Assembly: GCA_012521935.1 (NCBI GenBank)
Contig: JAAYLJ010000217.1
Coordinates: 1 to 10,326, forward strand
Length of the DNA: 10,326 bases
DNA from: Campylobacteraceae bacterium
Lineage (GTDB): Bacteria; Campylobacterota; Campylobacteria; Campylobacterales; Campylobacteraceae
Direction of reading: 5' to 3'
Shown here: in pieces, positions 1 to 6,323 of the stretch
Layout of the letters: each line of letters opens with the position of its first letter
Position numbering within the stretch: position 1 is the stretch's first letter
Made by a program: the position numbers and the translations under genes
Notes under the pieces: model-generated
What the model saw: only the letters and a program-made list of their open reading frames with translations
Told to the model about the DNA's origin: nothing
Databases searched by the model: none

Positions 1-427
1 CAAAAGTATAAGTGAGTTGAAGGTGTGTTTTTTTATCAATTCTATTCATGAAGTAAACTAATACAAAAACACCGATGACTTCATAAATAAAAAAGACCCA
101 CTCCGTAGCCCAAACCCAAACAAAGTTGTGAATAAGCGCACTAATACCTCTAGGGCTAGCAGCTGTGGCTGTGTACCAAATGCCAGGCCCAGTGATTGAA
201 CCTAGAACATAAGAGAATATAAGCAAAAACATACCATATTTTTTCATATATGGATAATAATCACTCCTATTTTCCTTATAAGCTTTATGAGCCAAAAAGG
301 CAAAAAGCATAGCCGCTCCAACAGAAGTATGTGAAAATAGGATGTGAATTGTACCCGTAATACCCATCATCCAAGCACTTCCATACTCAGGAAAATAAAA
401 CAATGGAAATTGTCCTATTATATCCAT
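1..427 (-). CDS. CydA-like (cytochrome bd subunit I-like) membrane protein, N-terminal part
   Basis: This gene reads from ATG at 427 to the left edge, so only the first 142 residues are present. The start is supported by AAAGGAG a few bases upstream. Three hydrophobic stretches are visible, at about residues 18-48, 62-84 and 95-126. The layout resembles the N-terminus of cytochrome bd quinol oxidase subunit I. His28 in a TIHILF context fits the CydA haem ligand equivalent to E. coli His19. A Gly-rich helix (SYVLGSITGPGIWY) fits the second segment. Glu109 and Glu116 in the third segment fit the conserved acidic pair E99/E107, although here they are 7 rather than 8 residues apart. The GPGIWYTATAASPRG stretch differs from classical CydA, so I infer a divergent branch of the family rather than the standard oxidase. 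It would act in the inner membrane, probably with quinol and haem. No partner subunit is visible because the gene leaves the window. Confidence 0.65.
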   Translation of the reverse strand, partial: MDIIGQFPLFYFPEYGSAWMMGITGTIHILFSHTSVGAAMLFAFLAHKAYKENRSDYYPYMKKYGMFLLIFSYVLGSITGPGIWYTATAASPRGISALIHNFVWVWATEWVFFIYEVIGVFVLVYFMNRIDKKTHLQLTYTF

Positions 428-689
428 GAATGCTCCTTTAGTGAAGAATTTTCATTTAGGATATATTATTAACTAAAAGTGTTAAATTTGTGTTAATTTA
501 ATATAAAATTAAGAAATTAATTTAAAATTTTTAGGGGAAAGTATGTTTTAAGTAGGGAGCGTGCAAAAGCTTAAGTATGTTGAAAGAGAAGAGACAAATG
601 ATGATATTTAAATATATTTAAAACTTTAATTTAACAAAAAAGATAACAAAATATGGACATGAACTTTTTTAAAATTTAGAGAAATTAAA
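428..689. other. AT-rich non-coding stretch upstream of the CydA-like gene
   Basis: No intact gene is visible here on either strand. The part next to 428 should carry the promoter of the CydA-like gene (minus strand). A TAATAT-like element lies near 461-470, but it is weak. A short plus-strand reading at 561-608 (QKLKYVEREETNDDI, then a stop) looks protein-like, but I could not assign it. It may be more debris from the same accessory gene whose remains start at 690. Confidence 0.4.
469..485. promoter_or_regulatory. Inverted repeat TTAAC-N7-GTTAA, possible operator
   Basis: Five-base arms TTAAC and GTTAA are separated by 7 bases, about 45-60 bases upstream of the CydA-like start. Another GTTAA follows 11 bases on, at 492-496. 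The arms match the half-sites known for NssR-type Crp/Fnr regulators of Campylobacter, but the spacer is 7 instead of 4. The surroundings are very AT-rich, so chance is a real possibility. Confidence 0.25.
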
Positions 690-959
690 ATGAAAAATCT
701 AGTACAATCTGAAGATAATACAATGCAAAATCCATTTTTCATCCAATGTAGCTATATATAAAGATAAAAAGCTAGAAAAAACTTCAACTGTCTAAAATTT
801 TTGGACAGTTCAAAAAAGAGAAAAATAGGAAGGTTTTTAATCACTGATAAAAAAGAGATTTATCATCTAGGTGCTAGCTTAAAAGATTTAACAAATAAGG
901 TTTTTGTTTTTAGTAAATTAAATATAGATATAAAGTCTTTTGAGTTTTTAAAGAAGTAA
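690..959 (+). pseudogene. Decayed RhuM/ORF6N-type accessory gene (three fragments)
   Basis: Three protein-like pieces in order are broken by stops and a frame change. Frame from ATG 690: an N-terminal piece containing NLVQSEDNTMQ, ending at a stop at 759-761. This resembles the start of RhuM-family proteins (..YQSEDG..). The next frame, from 760, reads KDKKLEKTSTV, a stop, then NFWTVQKREK, which resembles the RhuM segment ending in KNFLTVQKEGKR. Back in the first frame, 831-956 reads RFLITDKKEIYHLGASLKDL and continues to FEFLKK and a stop at 957-959. That piece matches, from memory, the phospholipase-D-like tail (DRFLIID..YHIGASLKDLGKKWFAFSK) found at the end of RhuM/ORF6N proteins. The DNA-binding middle part and the catalytic His of the tail are missing. 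These families usually travel with phages, islands or restriction loci, so I infer an old horizontally acquired gene that has decayed. Family names rest on recalled motifs, not on a search. Confidence 0.6.
786..810. repeat. 25-base near-perfect inverted repeat inside the relic
   Basis: Seven-base arms AACTGTC and GACAGTT are perfect. The inner bases TAAAA/TTTTG continue the pairing with one G-T wobble, leaving almost no loop. On the minus strand it is followed after a few bases by a TTTTTT run. It could therefore act as a terminator for the gene ending at 981, about 170 bases away. It may also be chance, as it coincides with the relic's TV-stop-NFWTVQ reading. Confidence 0.35.
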
Positions 960-980
960 ATAAAGATAAATTTGAAGTAC

Positions 981-1472
981 CTATCTATCAGTCTTAAACA
1001 TAAAAACTATCCCTTTTTTTTCACCATCTTTCTTACTTGGTAAAACAAATTCACATCTCCATTTCATATTCCCAACAACGCAAGTTGGTAAAACTACTTC
1101 ACCCTCTAAAATGCCATCTTTTACGCTTTTAAGGGTGATTAAATGAACACCCATGTTCATATTTGTTGCATAAATTTTACCCTTTAACATCTCTAAGTTT
1201 GGGTAATTTGTCCTTAAAGTAAAAGTTAAAGGCTCCATTAGCGGGATAGATTTTGGTGAAATTTCAAGTAAAAATGATCTGCCCTCATCATCTTTTATCT
1301 CACAAGGTCCATCATGCAAATCACACGATTGATTTTGAGAAAAAAAAGAGACATCCTTGCTAAACCAGTCAGTAAAAGAGACTTTACTCAAAAGAAATAT
1401 AAAAAGAATAAGCAATAAAGCAATGATTTTTAAAATAGAACTTGATATATTTTTTCTCATGTTTAGTCTCAT
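981..1472 (-). CDS. Membrane-anchored periplasmic protein, YtkA/FixH-like
   Basis: A 163-residue protein with a short basic start, one membrane segment at about residues 10-31 and the rest predicted in the periplasm. The soluble part has a beta-rich YtkA/FixH-like look. It contains a NMNMG motif at 104-108 followed by His110, and a LPTCVVGNMKW stretch at 129-138. Four cysteines (50, 57, 131, 140) could form disulfides or bind metal. The YtkA/FixH group is often linked to cytochrome oxidase or copper handling, but no specific function can be given here. The start ATG shares one base with the stop codon of the Crp/Fnr regulator upstream (TAATG), so the two are probably translated together. A second ATG four codons further in is an equally plausible start; neither has a strong ribosome site. 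Confidence 0.6.
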   Translation of the reverse strand: MRLNMRKNISSSILKIIALLLILFIFLLSKVSFTDWFSKDVSFFSQNQSCDLHDGPCEIKDDEGRSFLLEISPKSIPLMEPLTFTLRTNYPNLEMLKGKIYATNMNMGVHLITLKSVKDGILEGEVVLPTCVVGNMKWRCEFVLPSKKDGEKKGIVFMFKTDR

Positions 1473-2113
1473 TAATGACAGTTTTCAAATTTTCTTAAAA
1501 GTTTATCACTATCTAAAATATCAAAAAACCCACTCCCATAAGAGATAATCCCCTCTTTTTTAAGAGTTTTTAAGTTTCTTGAAAAAGTTTCTGGCGTCAT
1601 ATTTAAAATAGCTGCAATTTTATATTTTTTGAGTTTTTTAAATATTTCACTATTCTCATGTACCAACTTTGCAACCTTTTGCATAGAAGTTCTAGGCAGG
1701 CTGCTTCCTTGAAGCGATTTAATTTTTTCTACTAAATGCATTATGATTTGAGTTGAGATTTGAGGATTATGTAAAAATTCTTTTGCAAATTTTTTATACT
1801 CAACCACTAAAACAGTTGAATTTGTATCACACTCCGCAGTTGCAGAATGGGGTATTTGTCCTAAAACTGCGGCCTCACCAATGAGAGCTTGGGTGTAGTA
1901 ATAATCTAAAATTGTAATACTATCTTTATTATCATACTTATATATTTTCACTAATCCTTCAAGCAAAAAATAGAGATAACTTGGACTATCTCCTTCATAA
2001 AAAATTATATTACCTTCATTAAACTTTACAATTGAGCTCATTTGCCTAAGTTTTTTTAATTGCTCGTTGTTTAGACTGCTAAAAAGACAGATTGACTCTA
2101 GTGCATAGGCCAT
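1472..2113 (-). CDS. Crp/Fnr-family transcriptional regulator
   Basis: A 213-residue regulator of usual Crp/Fnr length. An N-terminal cyclic-nucleotide-binding-type beta barrel spans about residues 8-110 and includes FNEGNIIFYEGDSPSYLYF and LEGLVKIY. A long dimer helix follows at about 115-137, and a C-terminal winged helix-turn-helix at about 160-195. The recognition helix TPETFSRNLKTLKKEG has the E-x-x-S-R pattern (Glu175, Ser178, Arg179) that in FNR contacts TTGAT half-sites, so I infer an FNR-like DNA target. Only three scattered cysteines are present (9, 95, 212), not the FNR four-cysteine cluster, so it is unlikely to sense oxygen through a 4Fe-4S centre. The signal is unknown. AAAGG lies 6 bases before the ATG. 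It shares an operon with the YtkA-like gene and is divergent from the L,D-carboxypeptidase gene. Confidence 0.85.
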   Translation of the reverse strand: MAYALESICLFSSLNNEQLKKLRQMSSIVKFNEGNIIFYEGDSPSYLYFLLEGLVKIYKYDNKDSITILDYYYTQALIGEAAVLGQIPHSATAECDTNSTVLVVEYKKFAKEFLHNPQISTQIIMHLVEKIKSLQGSSLPRTSMQKVAKLVHENSEIFKKLKKYKIAAILNMTPETFSRNLKTLKKEGIISYGSGFFDILDSDKLLRKFENCH

Positions 2114-2237
2114 TTTTAACCTTTAAATTTACTCTTAAACAAATTTTAATCCTATCACATCTCATTTGAATTTGGTATAAAAAAGGGCATTAAGAAAAAT
2201 AATTAAAAAATAAAACGAAACATAAGTAAACTTTATA

Positions 2238-2243
2238 TATAAT
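2238..2243 (+). promoter_or_regulatory. Candidate -10 box for the peptidoglycan operon
   Basis: TATAAT lies 42 bases before the GTG start at 2285, inside the 171-base divergent spacer 2114-2284. No good -35 box is visible, which is usual for the housekeeping sigma factor in Campylobacter. AATAAAATATAG at 2264-2275 is a weaker alternative. The minus-strand promoter for the Crp/Fnr gene must lie in the same spacer, but I could not pin it down. Confidence 0.45.
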
Positions 2244-2284
2244 AACGCTTTTTGTATAAATTTAATAAAATATAGAGGGCTTAA

Positions 2285-3250
2285 GTGTTTAGAATAATTT
2301 TTTTAATAACTATGATTTTATCCCAAATCTTTGCATCATCTTTAACAAAACTTTATCAACTAGAAGGGATTGATGCTGTTGAGGTAGAGTTAGAAAAACA
2401 GTTGCAAGATAAAACATATTGGCAAGAGAGCTTAAAAGATAAAGATTTAACTTTAGGGTATTATGAAAAAGAGCCTTTAATTGTCTTGATAAATAAAGAG
2501 AAAAAAACATTAAAACTTTTTGATTTAGCCACAAGCGCAAAAGAGCCACTTTTTGAACATGAAGTCATAACTGTACTAATGGGAGATAAGCAAAAAGAGG
2601 GTGATTTGAAAACCCCAATAGGAGTTTATGATCTTTTAAAAAGGTTTGTACCCCAAGATCAGTTTTATGGCCAGATAGCCTATGCGCTCTCATATCCAAA
2701 TACATTTGACAAACAGCAAAAAAAGACTGGATATGGCATTTGGATCCATGGGCATCCACTTAACAATAAGCCAAGATACACCCAAAATACTGAGGGTTGC
2801 GTTGTGATGACAAATGATAAGCTTGAACTTTTTGATGAAGATGTAAAAGGCAAAAAAGCTATCGCGATCATTGATGAAGCGCAAACCCCAAAAGTTTTAA
2901 GTGAAGATATAAGTGCTTTACTAGCAGAAATTTTTAAATGGAGAAGTAGCTGGAAATATAGCAACTTAGATAGATATTTAAGTTTTTACCATGAAGATTT
3001 TAGAAGATTTGATGGTGCTAATTTAGAAGAATTTAAAAGAATGAAAAGAGCTATTTTTTCAAGAAATGAAGATAAGAAGATAATTTTTAAAGATATTTCA
3101 ATATCTCCTTATCCTGATGAAAAATATGACTCAATGTACCTACTAAGATATTATCAAGTATATGAGACAAAAAACCACCAATTCAAAGGAAATAAAGAGA
3201 TCTTTTTAACTTTTAAAGATGGAAAAATGAAAATTTTGGTGGAAAATTAA
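2285..3250 (+). CDS. pgp2: L,D-carboxypeptidase, Pgp2/Csd6-type cell-shape protein
   Basis: A 321-residue exported protein. A signal peptide spans residues 1-17, with likely cleavage after IFA. A YkuD-type L,D-transpeptidase/carboxypeptidase domain covers about 62-197, and a C-terminal NTF2-like domain about 205-321 (FKWRSSWKYSNLDRYLSFYH). The catalytic motif is visible as IWIHGHPLNN (His155) and NTEGCVVM (Cys172). This three-part layout and length match H. pylori Csd6 and C. jejuni Pgp2. Those enzymes trim peptidoglycan tetrapeptides to tripeptides by removing terminal D-Ala and are needed for helical shape. It would act in the periplasm on monomeric stem peptides. The start is GTG, chosen because AGAGGG lies just upstream and because the signal peptide then has normal length. 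It is the first gene of a tight operon with an unknown 78-residue gene and alr, linking D-alanine supply with peptide trimming. Confidence 0.88.
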   Translation: MFRIIFLITMILSQIFASSLTKLYQLEGIDAVEVELEKQLQDKTYWQESLKDKDLTLGYYEKEPLIVLINKEKKTLKLFDLATSAKEPLFEHEVITVLMGDKQKEGDLKTPIGVYDLLKRFVPQDQFYGQIAYALSYPNTFDKQQKKTGYGIWIHGHPLNNKPRYTQNTEGCVVMTNDKLELFDEDVKGKKAIAIIDEAQTPKVLSEDISALLAEIFKWRSSWKYSNLDRYLSFYHEDFRRFDGANLEEFKRMKRAIFSRNEDKKIIFKDISISPYPDEKYDSMYLLRYYQVYETKNHQFKGNKEIFLTFKDGKMKILVEN

Positions 3251-3487
3251 ATGGAAAAAAAAGAGATTGTACAAAAAGAGTTAGAAAAACTTATGGAAAT
3301 AAGAGGTGATTTTTTAGATTTTTTTGATACAAACATATCCAAAAAAAGTGATAAAATCTCTTTTGATTTCGTAAAAAATCCTACACTTGATTCAAAAAAA
3401 TGTTATGAATTTTTCTTCAAACTAGACTACCAAGCAAGAAAATTAAGAGGATTGCTTGTAGAGGCTTATGATTTAAAGCCAGAGTAA
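3251..3487 (+). CDS. Small protein of unknown function in the pgp2-alr operon
   Basis: A 78-residue protein I do not recognise. It is charged and largely helical in appearance (MEKKEIVQKELEKLMEIRGDF at the start, LDYQARKLRGLLVEAYDL near the end). It has no signal peptide or membrane segment, so it is probably cytoplasmic. One cysteine is at residue 51. The ATG follows directly after the pgp2 stop codon, and its own stop shares a base with the alr start (TAATG). This placement makes it almost certainly a real, translated gene and suggests coupling with both neighbours. No function can be assigned from sequence alone; by position it may relate to cell wall synthesis or to alanine racemase. Confidence 0.75.
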   Translation: MEKKEIVQKELEKLMEIRGDFLDFFDTNISKKSDKISFDFVKNPTLDSKKCYEFFFKLDYQARKLRGLLVEAYDLKPE

Positions 3488-4500
3488 TGGCACGCATAGA
3501 TTTAAACTTTGAAGCATACAAACATAACTTAAACTACCTTGTTAATTTAGCTGGCAACATAGAAAAACTGATGGTTGTTTTTAAAGATAATGCTTATGGG
3601 CATGGCTTGCTTCAAATGGCGCCACTAGCTGCTGCGGTGGGTGTGAAAAGTGTTGTTGTTAGAAACAATAGCGAGGCATCCTTGCTAGATGGGCTTTTTG
3701 AAAATATTTTAATTTTAGCTGATTATCCAAACTCTATTTCATCCAACTCTTACGCTGCTAACTCATTAGAAGCGCTTCAATTTTTTCCAAAATCAACAAA
3801 GATCCATTTAAAACTAGATACAGGGATGAATAGAAATGGCATTAAAGAAGATGAGTTAAAAAAAGCTTTAATTTGCATTCAAAAAAATGGTTTAAAACTT
3901 GAAGCTTGCTTTAGCCATTTTTACAGCGCAGATGAACTAAGCGCTGATTTTTATGTTCAAAAAGAGAGATACAAAAACTTTAAAGAGTTAGTAAAACAAG
4001 AGTTAAAAAAGCTAAATTTACCAACCCCATATTTTCACTCATGTAACTCTTCTGCCCTTCTTAGGCAAAACGAAAATATGTTTGATGATGATTTTGCTAG
4101 AGTTGGAGTAGCTACTTATGGGTATTGCGATGGTTTTATAAAGCATGAGTTAAAACCAGTTCTTTCATTGTGGGCAAATAAAATTAGCTCAAGAGAGATA
4201 GAACAAGGAGAAAAAGTAGGTTATGGTGGAGTTTTTGAGAGTGAAAAAAGATTGAAAATATCTACTTATGATTTAGGATATGCTGATGGACTATTTAGAA
4301 GCGATGGCAAAAAAGAGCTCTACTTAAAAGATGGCAAACCTTTTTTAGGTAAAACTTCCATGGATAGCTTTATGACAATAGGAGATGATGAAGAGGTTTG
4401 TCTTTTAGAAGATGCAATGCCCTTAGCCAAACACATTAACACGATAGTTTATGAAATTTTAGTTAAACTCTCACCTAGCATTCCAAGAAGAGTTATCTAA
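3487..4500 (+). CDS. alr: Alanine racemase
   Basis: A 337-residue PLP enzyme, slightly shorter than typical alanine racemases. It interconverts L- and D-alanine and supplies D-Ala for peptidoglycan in the cytoplasm. The PLP lysine is Lys33 in VVFKDNAYGHG. Other family motifs are KLDTGMNRNG (109-118), HSCNSSA (184-190), RVGVATYGY (205-213), the catalytic-tyrosine region KVGYGGVF (Tyr246), DLGYADG (262-268) and SMD (291-293). The protein closes with SPSIPRRVI, like the usual LSPRVPR ending. The TIM-barrel and C-terminal beta domains are both complete. The ATG overlaps the preceding stop codon by one base, so expression is probably coupled to the upstream pgp2 operon. The 3' end overlaps the convergent GGDEF gene by 8 bases, with no terminator between them. 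Confidence 0.95.
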   Translation: MARIDLNFEAYKHNLNYLVNLAGNIEKLMVVFKDNAYGHGLLQMAPLAAAVGVKSVVVRNNSEASLLDGLFENILILADYPNSISSNSYAANSLEALQFFPKSTKIHLKLDTGMNRNGIKEDELKKALICIQKNGLKLEACFSHFYSADELSADFYVQKERYKNFKELVKQELKKLNLPTPYFHSCNSSALLRQNENMFDDDFARVGVATYGYCDGFIKHELKPVLSLWANKISSREIEQGEKVGYGGVFESEKRLKISTYDLGYADGLFRSDGKKELYLKDGKPFLGKTSMDSFMTIGDDEEVCLLEDAMPLAKHINTIVYEILVKLSPSIPRRVI

Positions 4501-5713
4501 TGGATAAAGATTCAAACTCAGTAGAATAAGGCACTATCTCAGCCCTATCTCCACCCAAACTTTTAGCTTTATTTAGCGCATCAAGTGCCCTTTGTTTTAA
4601 TAAATCAGAGCTATCTTTTAGTGACTCAAGCATACTTGCTCCAAAACTACAAGTTACTTTGCCTAAATTGCTAAAGTGTCTTTTTGCTATTAACCCTCTT
4701 AATTTATTTGCTAAAGCAGACGCGTCTCCAAAGCTATTTTGCGGCATAACTACTGCAAAGATACCATCTTTCCAGTGAGCTACTATGTCCGTAGTTCTTG
4801 TTGCATTTTTTACTAATAGCAAAATCTCTTTAAGTAAAAGATCACCTTTTTCCTTACCAAAAATATTTGATAAATTTTCAAAATGATCTACACTAAAAAG
4901 CAAAAGCGCCAAAGGTGCCCCATATCTTTTATATCTTCTTGTTTCAAAAGTTAAAACCTCTTCCATCTTTGCATAAGGCTCAATCCCGTTAGGAAGCGAG
5001 ATTGAAACTGGCGAAGATGAAGAGACTTGAGAAAGCTCCTCTTTTTTTAACCACAAGCTAAGCGAAAACTCTATATTTTGAGACAAGAAATCTATAAACT
5101 CTTTAATTTTGTCATCTATCTCAATATCTTTTTTAAATACTAAAACCAAACAGCCTATCTCTTTAGTTAAATAAGATGGCTTTAATGAACTAAAAACAAC
5201 ACTATATTCATTAAAATTTTTAATGCTAAACTCTTCACTAGAAGCATGAAAATCTAAAATCATTCTCTCTAACTGGGAGCTGCCTTGTTGTTTAAGTGAA
5301 ATATTTTTTGAAACAGAAAAGTGTTCATTTGGGCTAATTTCAGCAATGTTTATAATCTCATCTTTTTTATAATTTAACAAAGTAGCAAACTCAAGAGAGA
5401 GAGTATTTGCGACTTCTTGTAGTAAATTTTGACTCTTTAAATCTAATGAGATAGGGGAAAATATAGACGAAATGATAGCTTTTTGTAAACTAATGTAAGA
5501 TTCCTCTTTTTTCTCCGTTTTTACATCTGTATTTGATGATTTTTCTAAGATAAAACCAGTAATTAAAAAGATAATTACCATAGAAATTTGCAGTGGCAAG
5601 TTCTCATTAAGTGCGGATAAGAAAGGAAGTTTTTTGATAAAAATCAAATACGAAAAATCAAGCACAAGATATATTAAAGCAAATATTGCACTATAAACCA
5701 CAATGCGCCTCAC
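4493..5713 (-). CDS. Membrane protein with degenerate GGDEF domain
   Basis: A 406-residue protein. Two membrane segments lie at about residues 4-27 and 40-56. A middle region (about 75-225) has a GAF-like alpha/beta look but is not certain. A GGDEF-type domain spans about 250-395. The fold is recognisable from ETRRYKRYGAPLALLLFSVDHF, GDLLLKEI, CSFGAS and ALNKAKSLGGDRAE. The active-site loop reads HWKDGIFAVVMP, so GGDEF is replaced by KDGIF (315-319). Of the metal-binding aspartates, the first is Ser274 and the second, Asp276, remains. The substrate-binding Asn-Asp pair is replaced by Ser-Asn. The RxxD inhibitory-site motif (Arg306-Asp309) sits exactly five residues before the loop. I infer a non-catalytic protein that may bind c-di-GMP, analogous to PelD. 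The start is GTG, with AAGGAGG inside the last codons of the upstream gene, implying coupled translation. Confidence 0.82.
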   Translation of the reverse strand: MRRIVVYSAIFALIYLVLDFSYLIFIKKLPFLSALNENLPLQISMVIIFLITGFILEKSSNTDVKTEKKEESYISLQKAIISSIFSPISLDLKSQNLLQEVANTLSLEFATLLNYKKDEIINIAEISPNEHFSVSKNISLKQQGSSQLERMILDFHASSEEFSIKNFNEYSVVFSSLKPSYLTKEIGCLVLVFKKDIEIDDKIKEFIDFLSQNIEFSLSLWLKKEELSQVSSSSPVSISLPNGIEPYAKMEEVLTFETRRYKRYGAPLALLLFSVDHFENLSNIFGKEKGDLLLKEILLLVKNATRTTDIVAHWKDGIFAVVMPQNSFGDASALANKLRGLIAKRHFSNLGKVTCSFGASMLESLKDSSDLLKQRALDALNKAKSLGGDRAEIVPYSTEFESLSIR

Positions 5714-5714
5714 G

Positions 5715-6098
5715 CTAGCCTCCTTTTTTTATGATAGCAGGTGGAAGTATGAGAGCGTCAATACCCTCTTGCGCCGCATTTTCTATCGCGCTATCATCTT
5801 TTGCTAAAAGAGCAATTTTTGAATCAAAAAGATAATATTCGGCAATTTTTTGTATTTTCGTGGCAATTAAATCTTGCACAATTAAAAATTTAGCATTTAA
5901 ATTATTGCCAATGATCGCCTCTTTTACACTCTTTATATAAAGAGAAAAAGAGAGCTTGTTTTTTAAAGAAAACTCTAAAAGCTCTTCATTAAACTCAAAT
6001 AAAAAATCTTTAGTAAAATCAGAGTTTTGCAACTCCTCTAAAGAGCTCACTTCATAAATTAAAGAGTATGGAATGAGCTTGTGTCCTAATATAATCAC
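5715..6098 (-). CDS. Conserved-looking protein of unknown function, 127 residues
   Basis: I do not recognise this protein. It has no cysteines, no signal peptide and no membrane segment. The second half alternates hydrophobic strands and helices (KFLIVQDLIATKIQKIAEYY, then SKIALLAKDDSAIENAAQEG and DALILPPAII), which suggests a small Rossmann-like or TIM-barrel-like alpha/beta fold. The GTG start is supported by GGAG five bases upstream. It lies 9 bases after the four-cysteine protein and one base before the GGDEF protein, whose ribosome site is encoded in its last codons. It is therefore a real operon member, perhaps a partner of the GGDEF protein, but that is inference from position only. 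Confidence 0.75.
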   Translation of the reverse strand: MIILGHKLIPYSLIYEVSSLEELQNSDFTKDFLFEFNEELLEFSLKNKLSFSLYIKSVKEAIIGNNLNAKFLIVQDLIATKIQKIAEYYLFDSKIALLAKDDSAIENAAQEGIDALILPPAIIKKGG

Positions 6099-6107
6099 CC
6101 TAACTCC

Positions 6108-6323
6108 TTATAGTTTTGCGCACTCTTTTGAGCAAAAAAACTGGCCATCTTTTATGATTGCATCTTTATCAACAACAAAAGTTTTGCAAGCTGCGCACTC
6201 AACCATGATCTCTCCTTCAAGTTTTTTAGACTTAGCTTTAGGTGTTTCACCTCTTGAGAGTTTAAAAAAGAAAAGATATACCAAAACTAACGCAATAATT
6301 AAAAAAACAATTTTAAAAACCAT
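6108..6323 (-). CDS. Small membrane-anchored four-cysteine protein, PP0621-like
   Basis: A 71-residue protein with one N-terminal membrane segment (about 3-21), a basic linker, and a C-terminal knuckle with two cysteine pairs: CAAC (43, 46) and CSKEC (64, 68). The spacing and context (MVECAACKTFVV..GQFFCSKEC) resemble the PP0621 family of small proteins and YHS/zinc-ribbon knuckles, so a bound zinc or other metal ion is likely. Its function is unknown. It starts at ATG with GAGGA six bases upstream, inside the end of rsmG (11-base overlap), so translation is probably coupled. The four-cysteine tail would face the cytoplasm if the basic linker stays inside, but topology is not certain. Confidence 0.75.
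   Translation of the reverse strand: MVFKIVFLIIALVLVYLFFFKLSRGETPKAKSKKLEGEIMVECAACKTFVVDKDAIIKDGQFFCSKECAKL

Noticed and set aside
469..485. True NssR or FNR site
   Set aside because: The half-sites look right for NssR but the spacer is 7 rather than 4, and FNR would need TTGAT-N4-ATCAA; kept only as a weak generic operator candidate.
561..608. Remnant of a restriction-modification gene before the RhuM relic
   Set aside because: The short reading QKLKYVEREETNDDI looks protein-like but is too short for me to assign to any family.
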